In this document: in pieces, positions 40,766 through 50,228 of the stretch
How the letters are laid out: each line of letters begins with the position of its first letter
Numbering within the stretch: the stretch's first letter is position 1
The notes under the pieces: generated by a model
Database searches by the model: none
Seen by the model: only the letters and a program-made list of their open reading frames with translations
Told to the model about the DNA's origin: nothing
Program-made: the position numbers and the translations under genes
Source of the DNA: Rhizobium leguminosarum
GTDB lineage: Bacteria > Pseudomonadota > Alphaproteobacteria > Rhizobiales > Rhizobiaceae
Direction of reading: 5' to 3'
Assembly (NCBI RefSeq): GCF_004123835.1
Contig: NZ_MZMU01000019.1
Coordinates: forward strand, 186,001 to 250,000
Length of the DNA: 64,000 nucleotides

Positions 40766-41557
40766 ATGGGTTCGATGTTTAACTATCTAGCGCCGTGGCG
40801 ACAACAGATACCGATACTGTCCGGCAACCGTAAAAGACGCGCTCGGCTGACGTTTGCCGAAGGCGAATTCGCTGCAGTCTACGCGATGAGCGATGTTCAC
40901 GGATGTTATAAAGAACTCGTCGAGGCACATCGCCGCATCGAGGAGGATGCCGCGCGCATTCCGGGGCCGAAGCTCATCGTCATGCTCGGCGATTATGTCG
41001 ATCGCGGGCCTGATTCGAGCGCGGTGCTGGAGTTCCTGAGCAAGACCCCGCCGCCGGGGTTTCAACGTTTCGTCCTGTGCGGCAATCATGACGCGGAGCT
41101 GGTGAAGCTCTATCGCAAACCGGCGCGCATTCTTGAATGGCTCGGCTTTGCCGGGACGGAGACGCTGCACTCATACGGTATCGATATCGAGCATCTGCTG
41201 CAGTCGGCGGCCGGAAGCGAAACAATTGCCCGCGTCATTCGCAACATGATACCCGAACGGCATATCCAATTTCTGGAATCGCTGCCGGTCATGCTGCGGA
41301 TGGGAAGGATCCTCTTCGTTCATGCGGGCATCAAGCCGGGCATCGACCTCAAGAGGCAGAAAGACAGCGACCTTATGTGGATCCGTCAGCCCTTCCTGGA
41401 TGAAGGGCCGCAGCTTCCTGTCCTTGTGATCCACGGCCACACCCCGGCGCGAATCCCGACATTCGGTCCGCAACGCATCGGCATCGACACTGCGGTTTCG
41501 GCGACGGGCCGGCTGACCGTGCTGACGATAAAGGGGACGCGGGTCGGAATCCTCTAA
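40766..41557 (+). CDS. Serine/threonine-type metallophosphoesterase
   Basis: A 263-residue PPP-family phosphatase. It shows the ordered motifs AMSDVHGCYKELVEAHRRIE (GDxHG-like, with D-V-H), VMLGDYVDRGPDSSAVLEF, VLCGNHDAELVKL, and later FVHAGIKPGI and VIHGHTP. The metal ligands are intact. It resembles bacterial PrpA/ApaH-like enzymes that act on phosphoproteins or dinucleoside polyphosphates; the substrate is not determinable. It starts one base after the end of the pseudogene frame. Confidence 0.85.
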   Translation: MGSMFNYLAPWRQQIPILSGNRKRRARLTFAEGEFAAVYAMSDVHGCYKELVEAHRRIEEDAARIPGPKLIVMLGDYVDRGPDSSAVLEFLSKTPPPGFQRFVLCGNHDAELVKLYRKPARILEWLGFAGTETLHSYGIDIEHLLQSAAGSETIARVIRNMIPERHIQFLESLPVMLRMGRILFVHAGIKPGIDLKRQKDSDLMWIRQPFLDEGPQLPVLVIHGHTPARIPTFGPQRIGIDTAVSATGRLTVLTIKGTRVGIL

Positions 41558-41625
41558 ATCGGCTAGATCGGCAAGCGGTGTCGTCCGAAAACGCCTACAC
41601 TTTTCGGCGTCATGCTCAAAACCAA

Positions 41626-41651
41626 ACGCCGCGGATTATGCTCCGCGGCGT
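41626..41651 (-). terminator. Terminator of ugd
   Basis: On the - strand ACGCCGCGGA pairs with TCCGCGGCGT across a short loop, followed by TTGGTTTTG. It lies 28 bp after the ugd stop. The stem sequence is the same as at 4696-4724. Confidence 0.65.
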
Positions 41652-41679
41652 CAGGACAATAAAAGTTCACGGGGCTATC

Positions 41680-43008
41680 TCAGGCGCCGGTCGCTTCCTG
41701 ATAAAGGTTGGTGCCGATGCCGGTATAGGTAAAGCCGTGTTTGCGGACTTCGTCGCTGCGGTAGATATTGCGCAGATCGACCAGGATCGGAGCGCGCATC
41801 GACTGCTTCAGGCGATTGAAATCGAGCGCGCGGAACTGGTTCCATTCGGTGACGATGACAAGCGCATCCGCACCGGCGGCCGCTTCGTAGGGTCCGCTCG
41901 CATACTCGATGTTGTCGATCACCTTGCGGGCATTTTCCATGCCCTCGGGATCGTAGCCGACCACTTGCGCGCCGTTGTCCTGCAGGGTCTGGATGACTGC
42001 GATCGCCGGGCTGTCACGCATATCGTCGGTGTTCGGCTTGAAAGTCAGGCCGAGGATCGCGATCTTCTTTCCGCGAATGTCTCCGCCGACGGCTGAAATG
42101 ACTTTGCGTCCCATCGCCCGCTTGCGGTTGTCGTTGATCGAGATCGTCGTCTCGATGAGACGCATCGGCGCGTCGTAATCCTGCGCCGTCTTGGCAAGGG
42201 CAAGCGTATCCTTGGGGAAGCACGAACCGCCGTAACCCGGGCCGGCATGCAGGAACTTGGAGCCGATACGACCGTCGAGACCGATTCCGCGCGAAACGTC
42301 CTGGACGTTTGCGTCGACCCGTTCGCAGAGATCGGCGATCTCGTTGATGAAGGTGATCTTCATCGCGAGGAAGGCATTGGCCGCATATTTGATCAGTTCC
42401 GAGGTGCGGCGGGTGGTGAAGACCAAGGGGGCCTGGTTGAGATAGAGCGGGCGGTAGACCTCGGTCATGGTTTCGCGCGCCCGGTCGTCGTTCAGGCCGA
42501 CGACGATACGGTCGGGACGCTTGAAGTCTTCGATCGCCGCACCTTCACGCAGGAATTCCGGATTGGAAACGACGGCGACATCCGCGGCAGGATTGGTTTC
42601 ACGCATGATGCGCTCGACCTCGTCTCCCGTGCCGACCGGCACCGTCGACTTGGTGACGATAACGGTGAAGCCTTCCACATAGGTGGCAATCTCGCGTGCA
42701 GCGGCGTAGACATAGGAAAGGTCTGCGTGGCCGTCGCCGCGCCTGGACGGCGTGCCGACTGCGATGAACACGACGTCGGCGCTGCGGACGCTTTCGCCGA
42801 CATCCGTCGAAAACGACAGCCGGCCGGTGCTGGTATTTTCCGCGACCAATTGCTCCAGGCCCGGCTCGTAGATCGGAATGCGGCCTTCGCGAAGGGCTTC
42901 GATCTTACTCAGATCCTTGTCGACGCAGATGACGTCGTGGCCGAAATCCGCAAAGCAAACGCCTGAAACGAGGCCGACATAGCCTGATCCAATCATCGTG
43001 ATGCGCAT
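41680..43008 (-). CDS. ugd: UDP-glucose 6-dehydrogenase
   Basis: A 442-residue enzyme oxidising UDP-glucose to UDP-glucuronate (RkpK/Exo5 in rhizobia). The NAD motif is MIGSGYVGLVSGVCFADFGH. The catalytic Cys is in GPGYGGSCFPKDTLALAKTA, and the central-domain helix has TSELIKYAANAFLAMKITFI. The product feeds acidic surface polysaccharides directly and via LspL. A 31-nt perfect palindrome lies in the leader region just upstream. Confidence 0.95.
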   Translation of the reverse strand: MRITMIGSGYVGLVSGVCFADFGHDVICVDKDLSKIEALREGRIPIYEPGLEQLVAENTSTGRLSFSTDVGESVRSADVVFIAVGTPSRRGDGHADLSYVYAAAREIATYVEGFTVIVTKSTVPVGTGDEVERIMRETNPAADVAVVSNPEFLREGAAIEDFKRPDRIVVGLNDDRARETMTEVYRPLYLNQAPLVFTTRRTSELIKYAANAFLAMKITFINEIADLCERVDANVQDVSRGIGLDGRIGSKFLHAGPGYGGSCFPKDTLALAKTAQDYDAPMRLIETTISINDNRKRAMGRKVISAVGGDIRGKKIAILGLTFKPNTDDMRDSPAIAVIQTLQDNGAQVVGYDPEGMENARKVIDNIEYASGPYEAAAGADALVIVTEWNQFRALDFNRLKQSMRAPILVDLRNIYRSDEVRKHGFTYTGIGTNLYQEATGA

Positions 43009-43031
43009 ATTTCCCTCAAATCATTAGAGTA

Positions 43032-43062
43032 GAACGTCATGCTGCGTCGCAGCATGACGTTC
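43032..43062. promoter_or_regulatory. 31-bp perfect palindrome upstream of ugd
   Basis: GAACGTCATGCTGCG and its exact complement flank a single central T, ending 24 bp before the ugd ATG. No T-run follows, so it is not an ordinary terminator. It could be an operator or a strong hairpin in the mRNA leader. Confidence 0.7.
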
Positions 43063-43278
43063 GTCATAGTTAATCTGGACGAAAAGACAATACCGTAGAT
43101 CGCCTGGTACCCCACATCGGAAATCGAACTCCGGGCACCGCAGCTTGCCGCGCACTGCCCTGCCGATAGCCAAAACATAGGTTTGTGTGGGCGATATGAC
43201 AAGTCGAGCGGCTCGGCAGAGCAGGCTCGACTTCAATCCGGAAACAGGATCAATCAGTCTATGTCGCTGCCTCGGCTG

Positions 43279-43878
43279 TTATAGCCGGTACCAGACGTAG
43301 GGGTCTGTTCCCGATTGAATCTTGTCCCAGCGCAGATCGGTATCGCGCCAGTTCTTGATGCTGCTTTTCCTGTTGTCGAGGACGAGATCGCCCTTGTCGG
43401 TTCTGACGACGAGGACCGCATGTCCTTCACCGGAGGGCGTATATGCCGTCGCGATACGCAAAGCGCGCGACGACCAGCCCATTGCTATCAGCCGGCTGCG
43501 TTTGGTCAATGCGAAATCTTCGCAGTCGCCGCTGCGCACATTCACCTTCCAGACGTCGCCATTCAGTTCGTTACGGGAGTCGTTCCGGCCGATCATCGTA
43601 CGATTGACGGCGGTGTTGACGTCCTTCAGTTGCAGCATTTGCTTGTCCGTCAGCGCAACGACCGCCAAACCATTGTTGTCGCGGCATTCGGACGGGTTCT
43701 GGGCGCAGAACAGCACCTGGGCGAAAGGCGGAATGATCTTGCCTTTTTCAGAGATATAACTGACCGCCGAATTACCAGTCAGGCCGCGGGCAAAACCTGC
43801 GGGACCGGCGGCAAATGCCGAGCATGCATTGCCTGCTGTAAAGGCCAGTGCCAGAAGTGTAACGACTGTTTTCTTCAT
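43279..43878 (-). CDS. Transglutaminase-like cysteine peptidase (BTLCP/DUF920)
   Basis: 199 residues with a signal peptide (VTLLALAFTAGNACSAFA) and the bacterial transglutaminase-like cysteine-proteinase domain. The catalytic Cys is in VRSGDCEDFALTKRSRLIAM, the His in GEGHAVLVVRTDKGDLVLDN, and the Asp in LDNR. A periplasmic location is likely. LapG, the best-known member, releases a surface adhesin, but this protein is a different subgroup and its target is unknown. Confidence 0.85.
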   Translation of the reverse strand: MKKTVVTLLALAFTAGNACSAFAAGPAGFARGLTGNSAVSYISEKGKIIPPFAQVLFCAQNPSECRDNNGLAVVALTDKQMLQLKDVNTAVNRTMIGRNDSRNELNGDVWKVNVRSGDCEDFALTKRSRLIAMGWSSRALRIATAYTPSGEGHAVLVVRTDKGDLVLDNRKSSIKNWRDTDLRWDKIQSGTDPYVWYRL

Positions 43879-44189
43879 CTCTTAAATCCCCGTTACGGGC
43901 AACCGATTGAGATCAGGCTTGCCTTTTTTCTCGGTCAATGGCATGGCGATCTGATGATCTGCCAAGTATTGGGCGCAGAATATCTGTCCCGTTTCTGCTG
44001 CTTGGAAGGAGAGCATAGGCGGGCCTTGTCTCGATTGGCTTAAACCTTTCGCGACAATTTTAAATGATGTGGAATTCTGTTACACTTTAGCACGCAAGCG
44101 CTTGATGTTCAACTTATGTTAGTACGAGTAAATTAATCTCTTCGGTTGCAATGGCTTTGGTCGCCGCCTACTCTGGTAAACGAATTCAC
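43879..44189. other. Divergent intergenic region ahead of the polysaccharide locus
   Basis: About 310 bp without a supported gene, becoming AT-rich towards the polymerase gene (for example CGACAATTTTAAATGATGTG). It probably holds promoters for the peptidase and polymerase genes. I could not assign a promoter or operator. Confidence 0.4.
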
Positions 44190-45614
44190 ATGTTCTCCAA
44201 CCTCATCAATAAGCGGGTCTTGCGAGAGGTTTTGCTTTTTGCCTTCATCGGCCTCGTTATATTGACGCTCATACCGTTCGGGAGCGTTACACCCTTGGCC
44301 TTCGCCTTCGCGGCGATCGGAATGTTTGCTCTCGCCATTATTTCGGGACTGCTGTTCGGAGAGCCGAGACAGAGCAGAGGGGTATTCGGCATCGCCCTGT
44401 TTCTGCTGATCGTTCTGACAGGTTGGACGTTTATTCAGACGATCGAACTGCCTTCGCGGTGGCTGGCAAATCCCGCTTGGGATGCCGCTCGTGACCTAGC
44501 GGGCGTCAATTACGCGGCGATCTCCGTCGAACCGGCGGACACGCTCGCCTCGATCCTCTGGGTGGCGCTGCCCTTCGTCACGTTCCTGACCGGGCTTCTC
44601 TTATGCGATACCGATCAGCGCGCGAGGACGGTGCTCACCGGTCTCGGGCTTTCTGCGGGCATCATCGCTGTTTTCGGCCTGCTGCAGTTTTCGCTGTTTC
44701 CCAGCATCCTGATCGTCGTGGAGAAACACGCCTACCTCGACAGCCTGACTGCGGTCTTCGTCAACCGCAATACCGCCGCGACGTTCCTCGGGCTTGGAAC
44801 GCTGCTGATGCTGACCCTGGTCAGGGACATTACCCGAGCCTATTCGAACTATCCGCCCGGCGAGCCGGGCCGAAACGCGCTTCTCTTGAGATCGTGGATT
44901 TATATCCTGCTCTTATGCGCATGCTTCACCGCGCTGATGCTGAGCCGCTCGCGCGCCGGGATATTTGCGACCTTTGTTGCCGCTCTCATCTATTTTCCAT
45001 GGCTTGTCATCAATTGGAACGGCTCAAGGCGTCATCTGAGACCGGCGCCAAGATGGCGTTCGTTGCTGAAACTCCTCTCGGCGATTGGTTTCGTCGTACT
45101 GCTGCTGACGGTGTTTGCGGGCCAGGCGATTTTGCGCGCGCAAGAGCGGCGACTCGAGGATGATGATCGGTTTTGCATTCTGCCGGGCATATGGCGTGCC
45201 ATCTCGGATCATTGGTTGACGGGAACGGGGCTCGGAACCTTCCGGACCGTGTTTTCCGCCTACCGCGATCCGGCTTGCGGAATTTTCGGGGTCTTCGACC
45301 GTGCGCATAATTTCTATCTCGAAGGATTTCTGGGCCTCGGAATATTGTTCCCGATTGCGACGGTCCTTGCCTTCTCGGTGCTTGCCAGGGTGTTCCGGCG
45401 CGGGTTCGCCCAAAGACGGCGTCTCAGGCACTATGTTCTTCTTGGCCTGGCGGCGACCATTTTGGTCGCTCTTCATGCGGCGGTCGATTTTTCGCTGCAG
45501 ATACCGGGTTTTGCGGTGTTTTACTCCGCCTTCCTGAGTGCGGTTGTCGCGATATGCCTCGGGCGTAGCAACGGAGAGGCGGACATGGCATATGAGCGGC
45601 CGTTAACCACGTAA
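44190..45614 (+). CDS. O-antigen ligase/polymerase-family membrane protein (Wzy-like)
   Basis: About 474 residues with some eleven membrane segments and a long periplasmic loop late in the sequence. The Wzy/WaaL-family block GIWRAISDHWLTGTGLGTFR followed by FDRAHNFYLEGFLGLGILFP is clear, with the family His. It most likely polymerises the repeat unit of the polysaccharide made by this locus. An ATG at 44151 would add 13 residues; neither start has a convincing ribosome site. Confidence 0.82.
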   Translation: MFSNLINKRVLREVLLFAFIGLVILTLIPFGSVTPLAFAFAAIGMFALAIISGLLFGEPRQSRGVFGIALFLLIVLTGWTFIQTIELPSRWLANPAWDAARDLAGVNYAAISVEPADTLASILWVALPFVTFLTGLLLCDTDQRARTVLTGLGLSAGIIAVFGLLQFSLFPSILIVVEKHAYLDSLTAVFVNRNTAATFLGLGTLLMLTLVRDITRAYSNYPPGEPGRNALLLRSWIYILLLCACFTALMLSRSRAGIFATFVAALIYFPWLVINWNGSRRHLRPAPRWRSLLKLLSAIGFVVLLLTVFAGQAILRAQERRLEDDDRFCILPGIWRAISDHWLTGTGLGTFRTVFSAYRDPACGIFGVFDRAHNFYLEGFLGLGILFPIATVLAFSVLARVFRRGFAQRRRLRHYVLLGLAATILVALHAAVDFSLQIPGFAVFYSAFLSAVVAICLGRSNGEADMAYERPLTT

Positions 45615-45903
45615 AGTTTAAATGGATGGATTTTAATAAGATTTTCGGAAAAGATCGATTGTGCAGGTGCGAACGGTTGACTCTGAAACCCAAGAAATTT
45701 TATAGCGGGTGCAGCCTTCGGATTGTTGCGACGCAAGAAAAGTCGGACCGAAGTCGTTTTTCGCTTCCTAAGGGGCTCGGCGTTGCCAGCCTGCCACAGT
45801 TAGGGGAATGTTAATCGGCTTTAAGTGTTATTGATCGGGGATTGTCTTGTATTTTGTCAGATCGCGGGGCAGTAGCTTCAGGGGCGTAAACGCAGGGTAT
45901 TCT

Positions 45904-47115
45904 ATGGGTTGTTCTCGTATCGGTAGTACACGCGTCGCCATTGTTGTAGCGCTAACGACTATATTGGCAAGCTGCACCTCGTTGCCAAGATCCGGTCCCG
46001 ATCACAAAGACGTTGATCGAGATGCGGCGGTGAAAGTGACAACGAAGGAACGTCGCGTCGGTATCGACTACGCCCTGGTTGATCTCAGCAAGAACGTCCT
46101 GTCGTATTTTGCCGCTCCCCAGCCGACCTCGTTCAAAGGGTTCGGTGGTGGTCGAGGCGGGGCGCCTGAAATTCCGCTCGGTTACGGCGACGTTGTCCAG
46201 GTTGCCATCTTCGAAGCTCAGTCGGGCGGCCTCTTCATTCCGTCCGATGCAGGTAGCCGACCCGGCAATTACATCTCGCTGCCGGAGCAGACCATCGATA
46301 GAAACGGAACGATCACAATTCCCTATGCGGGTCGGGTTCCGGCTGCCGGTCGCCTGAAGGAGACCGTGGAGCAGGACGTCGAGGATCGCCTGGCGAGCCG
46401 CGCGATCGAACCGCAGGTGGTTATCACGACAACGACAAGCCGCTCCAGTCAGGTTGCTGTGCTCGGTGATGTCAACAATCCCCAGCGCGTCGAGATCAGC
46501 CCGGCCGGTGAGCGTGTTCTCGATATCATTTCCGCCGCGGGCGGTTTGACGACCAACAATATCGAAACGAATGTAACGCTGCAGCGCCGCGGCAAGACGG
46601 CAACCGTCGCCTACACTACGCTGTTGAAGAACCCGGCGGAAAATATCTATGTTGCGCCGGATGATACGATCTCGATCGATCATGAGCGCCGCACCTATCT
46701 TGCGCTCGGTGCCGCAGGCACCAGCGGTCGCTTCGATTTCGAAGAGTCCAACCTGACCCTTGGAGAGGCAATCGCCAAGGCTGGCGGCCTACGCGACGAC
46801 CGCGCCGACCCGGCTCAGGTCCTGCTCTATCGTCTTGTCCCGAAGAAAACGGTTCAAGCGATGCACGTGGACACGACGAGATTTACGGGTGAAATGGTTC
46901 CGGTGATCATTCGTGCGAATATGCGCGACCCGGCAACCTTGTTTGCTGTTCAGCAATTCAAGATGGAAGACAAGGATATTATCTATATTTCCAATTCGGA
47001 CTCTGTTGAACTGGTCAAGTTCCTTGACATCGTAAACTCGGTATCGTCCACTGTTTCCGGAGTGGCCGACGATGCGAATGATACCCGTAACGCGGTACAG
47101 GATCTTGGAAATTGA
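45904..47115 (+). CDS. Polysaccharide export lipoprotein (Wza-like)
   Basis: 403 residues. The signal ends in the lipobox LASC (VVALTTILASCTSLPRSG), so the mature protein is a lipoprotein. A Poly_export domain follows (IPLGYGDVVQVAIFEAQSGG; TIPYAGRVPAAGRLKETVEQ) and then SLBB-like segments (VAVLGDVNNPQRVEISPAGE; LGAAGTSGRFDFEESNLTLG). It would form the outer-membrane channel. I start at MGCSRIGST; the frame is open from 45847. Confidence 0.88.
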   Translation: MGCSRIGSTRVAIVVALTTILASCTSLPRSGPDHKDVDRDAAVKVTTKERRVGIDYALVDLSKNVLSYFAAPQPTSFKGFGGGRGGAPEIPLGYGDVVQVAIFEAQSGGLFIPSDAGSRPGNYISLPEQTIDRNGTITIPYAGRVPAAGRLKETVEQDVEDRLASRAIEPQVVITTTTSRSSQVAVLGDVNNPQRVEISPAGERVLDIISAAGGLTTNNIETNVTLQRRGKTATVAYTTLLKNPAENIYVAPDDTISIDHERRTYLALGAAGTSGRFDFEESNLTLGEAIAKAGGLRDDRADPAQVLLYRLVPKKTVQAMHVDTTRFTGEMVPVIIRANMRDPATLFAVQQFKMEDKDIIYISNSDSVELVKFLDIVNSVSSTVSGVADDANDTRNAVQDLGN

Positions 47116-47195
47116 TTGCAATAGGCGGGCCGGCATCGATCGCGGATGATTAATGCTGGTGGCCTATATAGCGGATTTGATGAAGGACTATGGTT

Positions 47196-47900
47196 ATGGC
47201 AAGGTCGGGTGTTTATCGTAAGCTTGCATATAGCGGAATTGTCGTCGCGATGTTTGCCGGCATGAATTCAAGCGCTTTTGCTGCTGCTTGCTTGGGTCCG
47301 GCAAATCTGACTTCCGTCGATGTCAGCGGATTTGCGGCTAGCCCGGCGGTTCTGCTTGACATGTCCGATCCGTTGGTTTTGTCATCGCGCGTTCGCGCGC
47401 TGGTTGGAAGCAGCAATGATGCGCTGTCGCCAGTGATCGAGCAGGCCAAGAAGGCCAGTGCCGCACAGATGGCGGCTATCGGCTCCGGTCTCGCACGGGC
47501 CGCAAACAGCTGCCAGATGACGGATCCGCAATTCAAGCTGGCGATCGAAAAGGCTGTTGCCGAGGCGGCGAGCGCCGATCCGAACCTAGCGCCGCTGCTT
47601 GCAGCCTTTGCGAAGGTCCTTGCCGAAGGCGGGACCGCGGCGCTCGGCCCGGGTGCAAGTACTGCCGCTGCCGCATCCGGCATCGGCAATGACGGGCAAG
47701 TTGGACAAACCGGGCCTGGAGCGGACGATGGTACGCCGTTCGACGGCGCTGCGACGACTGCGGGTACGCTGAAGGTTTCGAATGCCGGTGCAGATGATTC
47801 ATCGTCGACAACGACGACGATCCTCAGCACCGGAGCGGGAGGCCAGTCGTCTACCGACACGACGGAGTCGACGAGTCAGAGTGTCCCGGTCATACAATAG
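47196..47900 (+). CDS. Secreted protein of unknown function between Wza- and Wzc-like genes
   Basis: About 234 residues. A signal peptide (YSGIVVAMFAGMNSSAFA) precedes an Ala-rich helical domain with two Cys (AACLGPANL, ANSCQMTDP). A low-complexity Gly/Ser/Thr tail follows (DDSSSTTTTILSTGAGGQSS). It is probably periplasmic or exported. An AAGGA site favours the ATG at 47196 over 47190. Its place between the channel and chain-length genes suggests a part in assembly or export, but no family is recognised. Confidence 0.75.
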   Translation: MARSGVYRKLAYSGIVVAMFAGMNSSAFAAACLGPANLTSVDVSGFAASPAVLLDMSDPLVLSSRVRALVGSSNDALSPVIEQAKKASAAQMAAIGSGLARAANSCQMTDPQFKLAIEKAVAEAASADPNLAPLLAAFAKVLAEGGTAALGPGASTAAAASGIGNDGQVGQTGPGADDGTPFDGAATTAGTLKVSNAGADDSSSTTTTILSTGAGGQSSTDTTESTSQSVPVIQ

Positions 47901-47951
47901 CTGGAATTGCCCTTAGATCTTAGCGCTTGACGCCTTTGTTGGAGATCGAAA

Positions 47952-50228
47952 TTGCTATCGCCAGATAAACTTACGCCGCGTATCGACCCCTCCCGCGATA
48001 CCGGAAATGATGCTGATTTCATCGATTTCGACAAGCTCATCGCAATCGCCCGCCGACAGTGGCGGATGGTTGCGGCGTGCGGTTTCGCCTTTGCCATTCT
48101 CGGCATTGTGTATGTCCTGACTTCGGTGCCTGTCTACACCGCCGACACCAGCGTGCTGATCGACCGCAGCGACAGTCAGGTGATCAACCAGCTGGCGGCT
48201 TTCGGCCAGATGGACGATGACGAAGGTACTGTCCTCAGTCAGGTCGAACTGTTGAAGTCCGACACCATCGCCTATGCTGTTGTCGATAAACTGAAACTCG
48301 TCGACAATCCGGTGTTCACGGCGCCGAAAAGCTCGCTTTTTTCTGTCTCAACGCTGAAATCCTTCGTGAATTTTCGGTCGTGGTTTGCCGATGACGCAGC
48401 CGTCGCACCCGATCCGGAAAGGAAGCGGCGAAGCGCTGCGGAGACCGTCGCGGGCAACATCGACGTCGAACGCGTCGGTCGCTCCTATGTCCTCGATGTC
48501 AGCTATACCGCGCAGTCGCCCGATCTGGCGCGTGATATCGCGGCTGCCATCGCCGACGTCTATCTCGTCGACAAGCTCAATTCGAAATACGAGGCGACAC
48601 GCCGGGCCGGCCAGTGGCTGCAGGAGCGTATCGAAGAGCTCAGACAGCAGGCGCTGGACACCGACCTTGCGGTTCAGAAATTCCGCGGCGAGCATGGGCT
48701 TGTCGAGGCCGGATCGGGTACGCTGATTAGCGAGCAGCAGCTTTCCGAGATCAACACCCAATTGATCAATGCGCAGGCCGAGACAGCGAAGGCCGAGGCA
48801 AGATATGCGCGCGTCAAGTCGATCATCGACGCCAAGCAGACCGATGCGATCGTCACGGATGTGCTCGATAGCTCCATTTCGAACGACCTACGCAAGAAAT
48901 ACCTGGAGGCTTCCAAGCTCGAGACCGAAATTGAGGCGCGGCTCGGTCCCGATCACGTCCAGGCGGTTCGGCTTCGTGCGGAAATGGAAGAATATAAGAG
49001 GCTCATGTTCGATGAGTTGAACCGCATCGCCGAGAGCTACCAAAGCGAGCTGCAGGTCGCGAAATCACGGGAAAACTCTTTGCGCGACAGTGTCACACAG
49101 GCGACGGGCGTTGCCGCAACGGCTGGCGAAACGCAGGTGCAGCTTCGCGAACTCGAGCGCACGCGCGATACCTATAAGAATCTCTATCAGAGCTTCTTGA
49201 CGCGTTATCAGGAAGCAATTCAACAGCAGAGCTTTCCGATTACCGCTGCGCGCATCATCACGACGGCGGAGACGCCGACGAAGCCGAGCGCTCCGAAGAG
49301 AGCTCTCGTCGTTGCTTTCGCGATGTTCGTGGGATGTGCATTTGGAAGTGGTATAGCGGCCTTCCGCGAATTCCGGGATCGGTTCTTCCGTACCGGCGAT
49401 GATGTCCGGGATGTGCTCGATGTCGAATCTCTCGGTGTCATGCCGCTGATTGAAAATAACGTCGACGATCCGACGCTCGTTGATCCCAGCAATCCGCGAA
49501 GCATCGCCAGGGGCGGGAAGACCACGACCTATGTCGAGGAGCATCCGCTCTCGGCATTTGCCGAGACGCTTCGAAGCGCCAAGATTGCCATCGACCTCAG
49601 TGCTGCCGATCAGCGCTGCAAGGTCATCGGCGTCGTGTCGAGCTTGCCCGGCGAGGGGAAGTCGACGACATCCATCAATTTTGCCAAGCTCCTGGCAATG
49701 CAGGGTGCGCGTTGCCTGCTTATCGACGGCGACATGCGCAATCCCGGTGCCACCCGGGCGATCGGCCGCCATGCCGAGGCCGGCTTGCTCGAGGCGATCG
49801 TCGACAGCCGTCCGCTCAAGGATCTGATCCTTCTCGATCCCAAAACAAAGCTCGCATTTTTGCCGACGGTGGCACGATATCGTGTTCCGCATTCGTCGGA
49901 GCTACTCGCGTCACGCGGCATGGATCAGCTTCTTGAAACGGCGCGTCAAAGCTTCGACTATATTATCGTCGACCTGCCACCCTTGGCGCCGGTTGTGGAT
50001 GCGCGCGCTATCAATTCGAAGCTCGATGCGGTCGTTTTCGTTATCGAGTGGGGAAAAACATCGCGTAAGGTCGTGCAGTCGACCCTGCTGTCCGAGCCGG
50101 AACTCTATGCGAAATGCGTCGGTACCATATTGACCAAGGTCGACCCGTCGCAGATGAAACTCTACCGGACATTCGGTTCGAGCGAATATTATTATAAGCG
50201 TTATTCGCGATACTATACCGAAAGCTGA
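47952..50228 (+). CDS. Polysaccharide co-polymerase / BY-kinase (Wzc-like)
   Basis: A 758-residue two-membrane-segment protein. It has an N-terminal Wzz domain (first TM MVAACGFAFAILGIVYVLTS), a long periplasmic coiled-coil region, a second TM (ALVVAFAMFVGCAFGSGIAA) and a cytoplasmic tyrosine kinase. The kinase has Walker A SSLPGEGKSTTSINFAKLLA, A' LLIDGDMRNP and B IIVDLPPLAP. The tail is tyrosine-rich (FGSSEYYYKRYSRYYTES), the expected autophosphorylation cluster. It starts at TTG behind a GGAG site and controls chain length and export. Confidence 0.9.
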   Translation: MLSPDKLTPRIDPSRDTGNDADFIDFDKLIAIARRQWRMVAACGFAFAILGIVYVLTSVPVYTADTSVLIDRSDSQVINQLAAFGQMDDDEGTVLSQVELLKSDTIAYAVVDKLKLVDNPVFTAPKSSLFSVSTLKSFVNFRSWFADDAAVAPDPERKRRSAAETVAGNIDVERVGRSYVLDVSYTAQSPDLARDIAAAIADVYLVDKLNSKYEATRRAGQWLQERIEELRQQALDTDLAVQKFRGEHGLVEAGSGTLISEQQLSEINTQLINAQAETAKAEARYARVKSIIDAKQTDAIVTDVLDSSISNDLRKKYLEASKLETEIEARLGPDHVQAVRLRAEMEEYKRLMFDELNRIAESYQSELQVAKSRENSLRDSVTQATGVAATAGETQVQLRELERTRDTYKNLYQSFLTRYQEAIQQQSFPITAARIITTAETPTKPSAPKRALVVAFAMFVGCAFGSGIAAFREFRDRFFRTGDDVRDVLDVESLGVMPLIENNVDDPTLVDPSNPRSIARGGKTTTYVEEHPLSAFAETLRSAKIAIDLSAADQRCKVIGVVSSLPGEGKSTTSINFAKLLAMQGARCLLIDGDMRNPGATRAIGRHAEAGLLEAIVDSRPLKDLILLDPKTKLAFLPTVARYRVPHSSELLASRGMDQLLETARQSFDYIIVDLPPLAPVVDARAINSKLDAVVFVIEWGKTSRKVVQSTLLSEPELYAKCVGTILTKVDPSQMKLYRTFGSSEYYYKRYSRYYTES

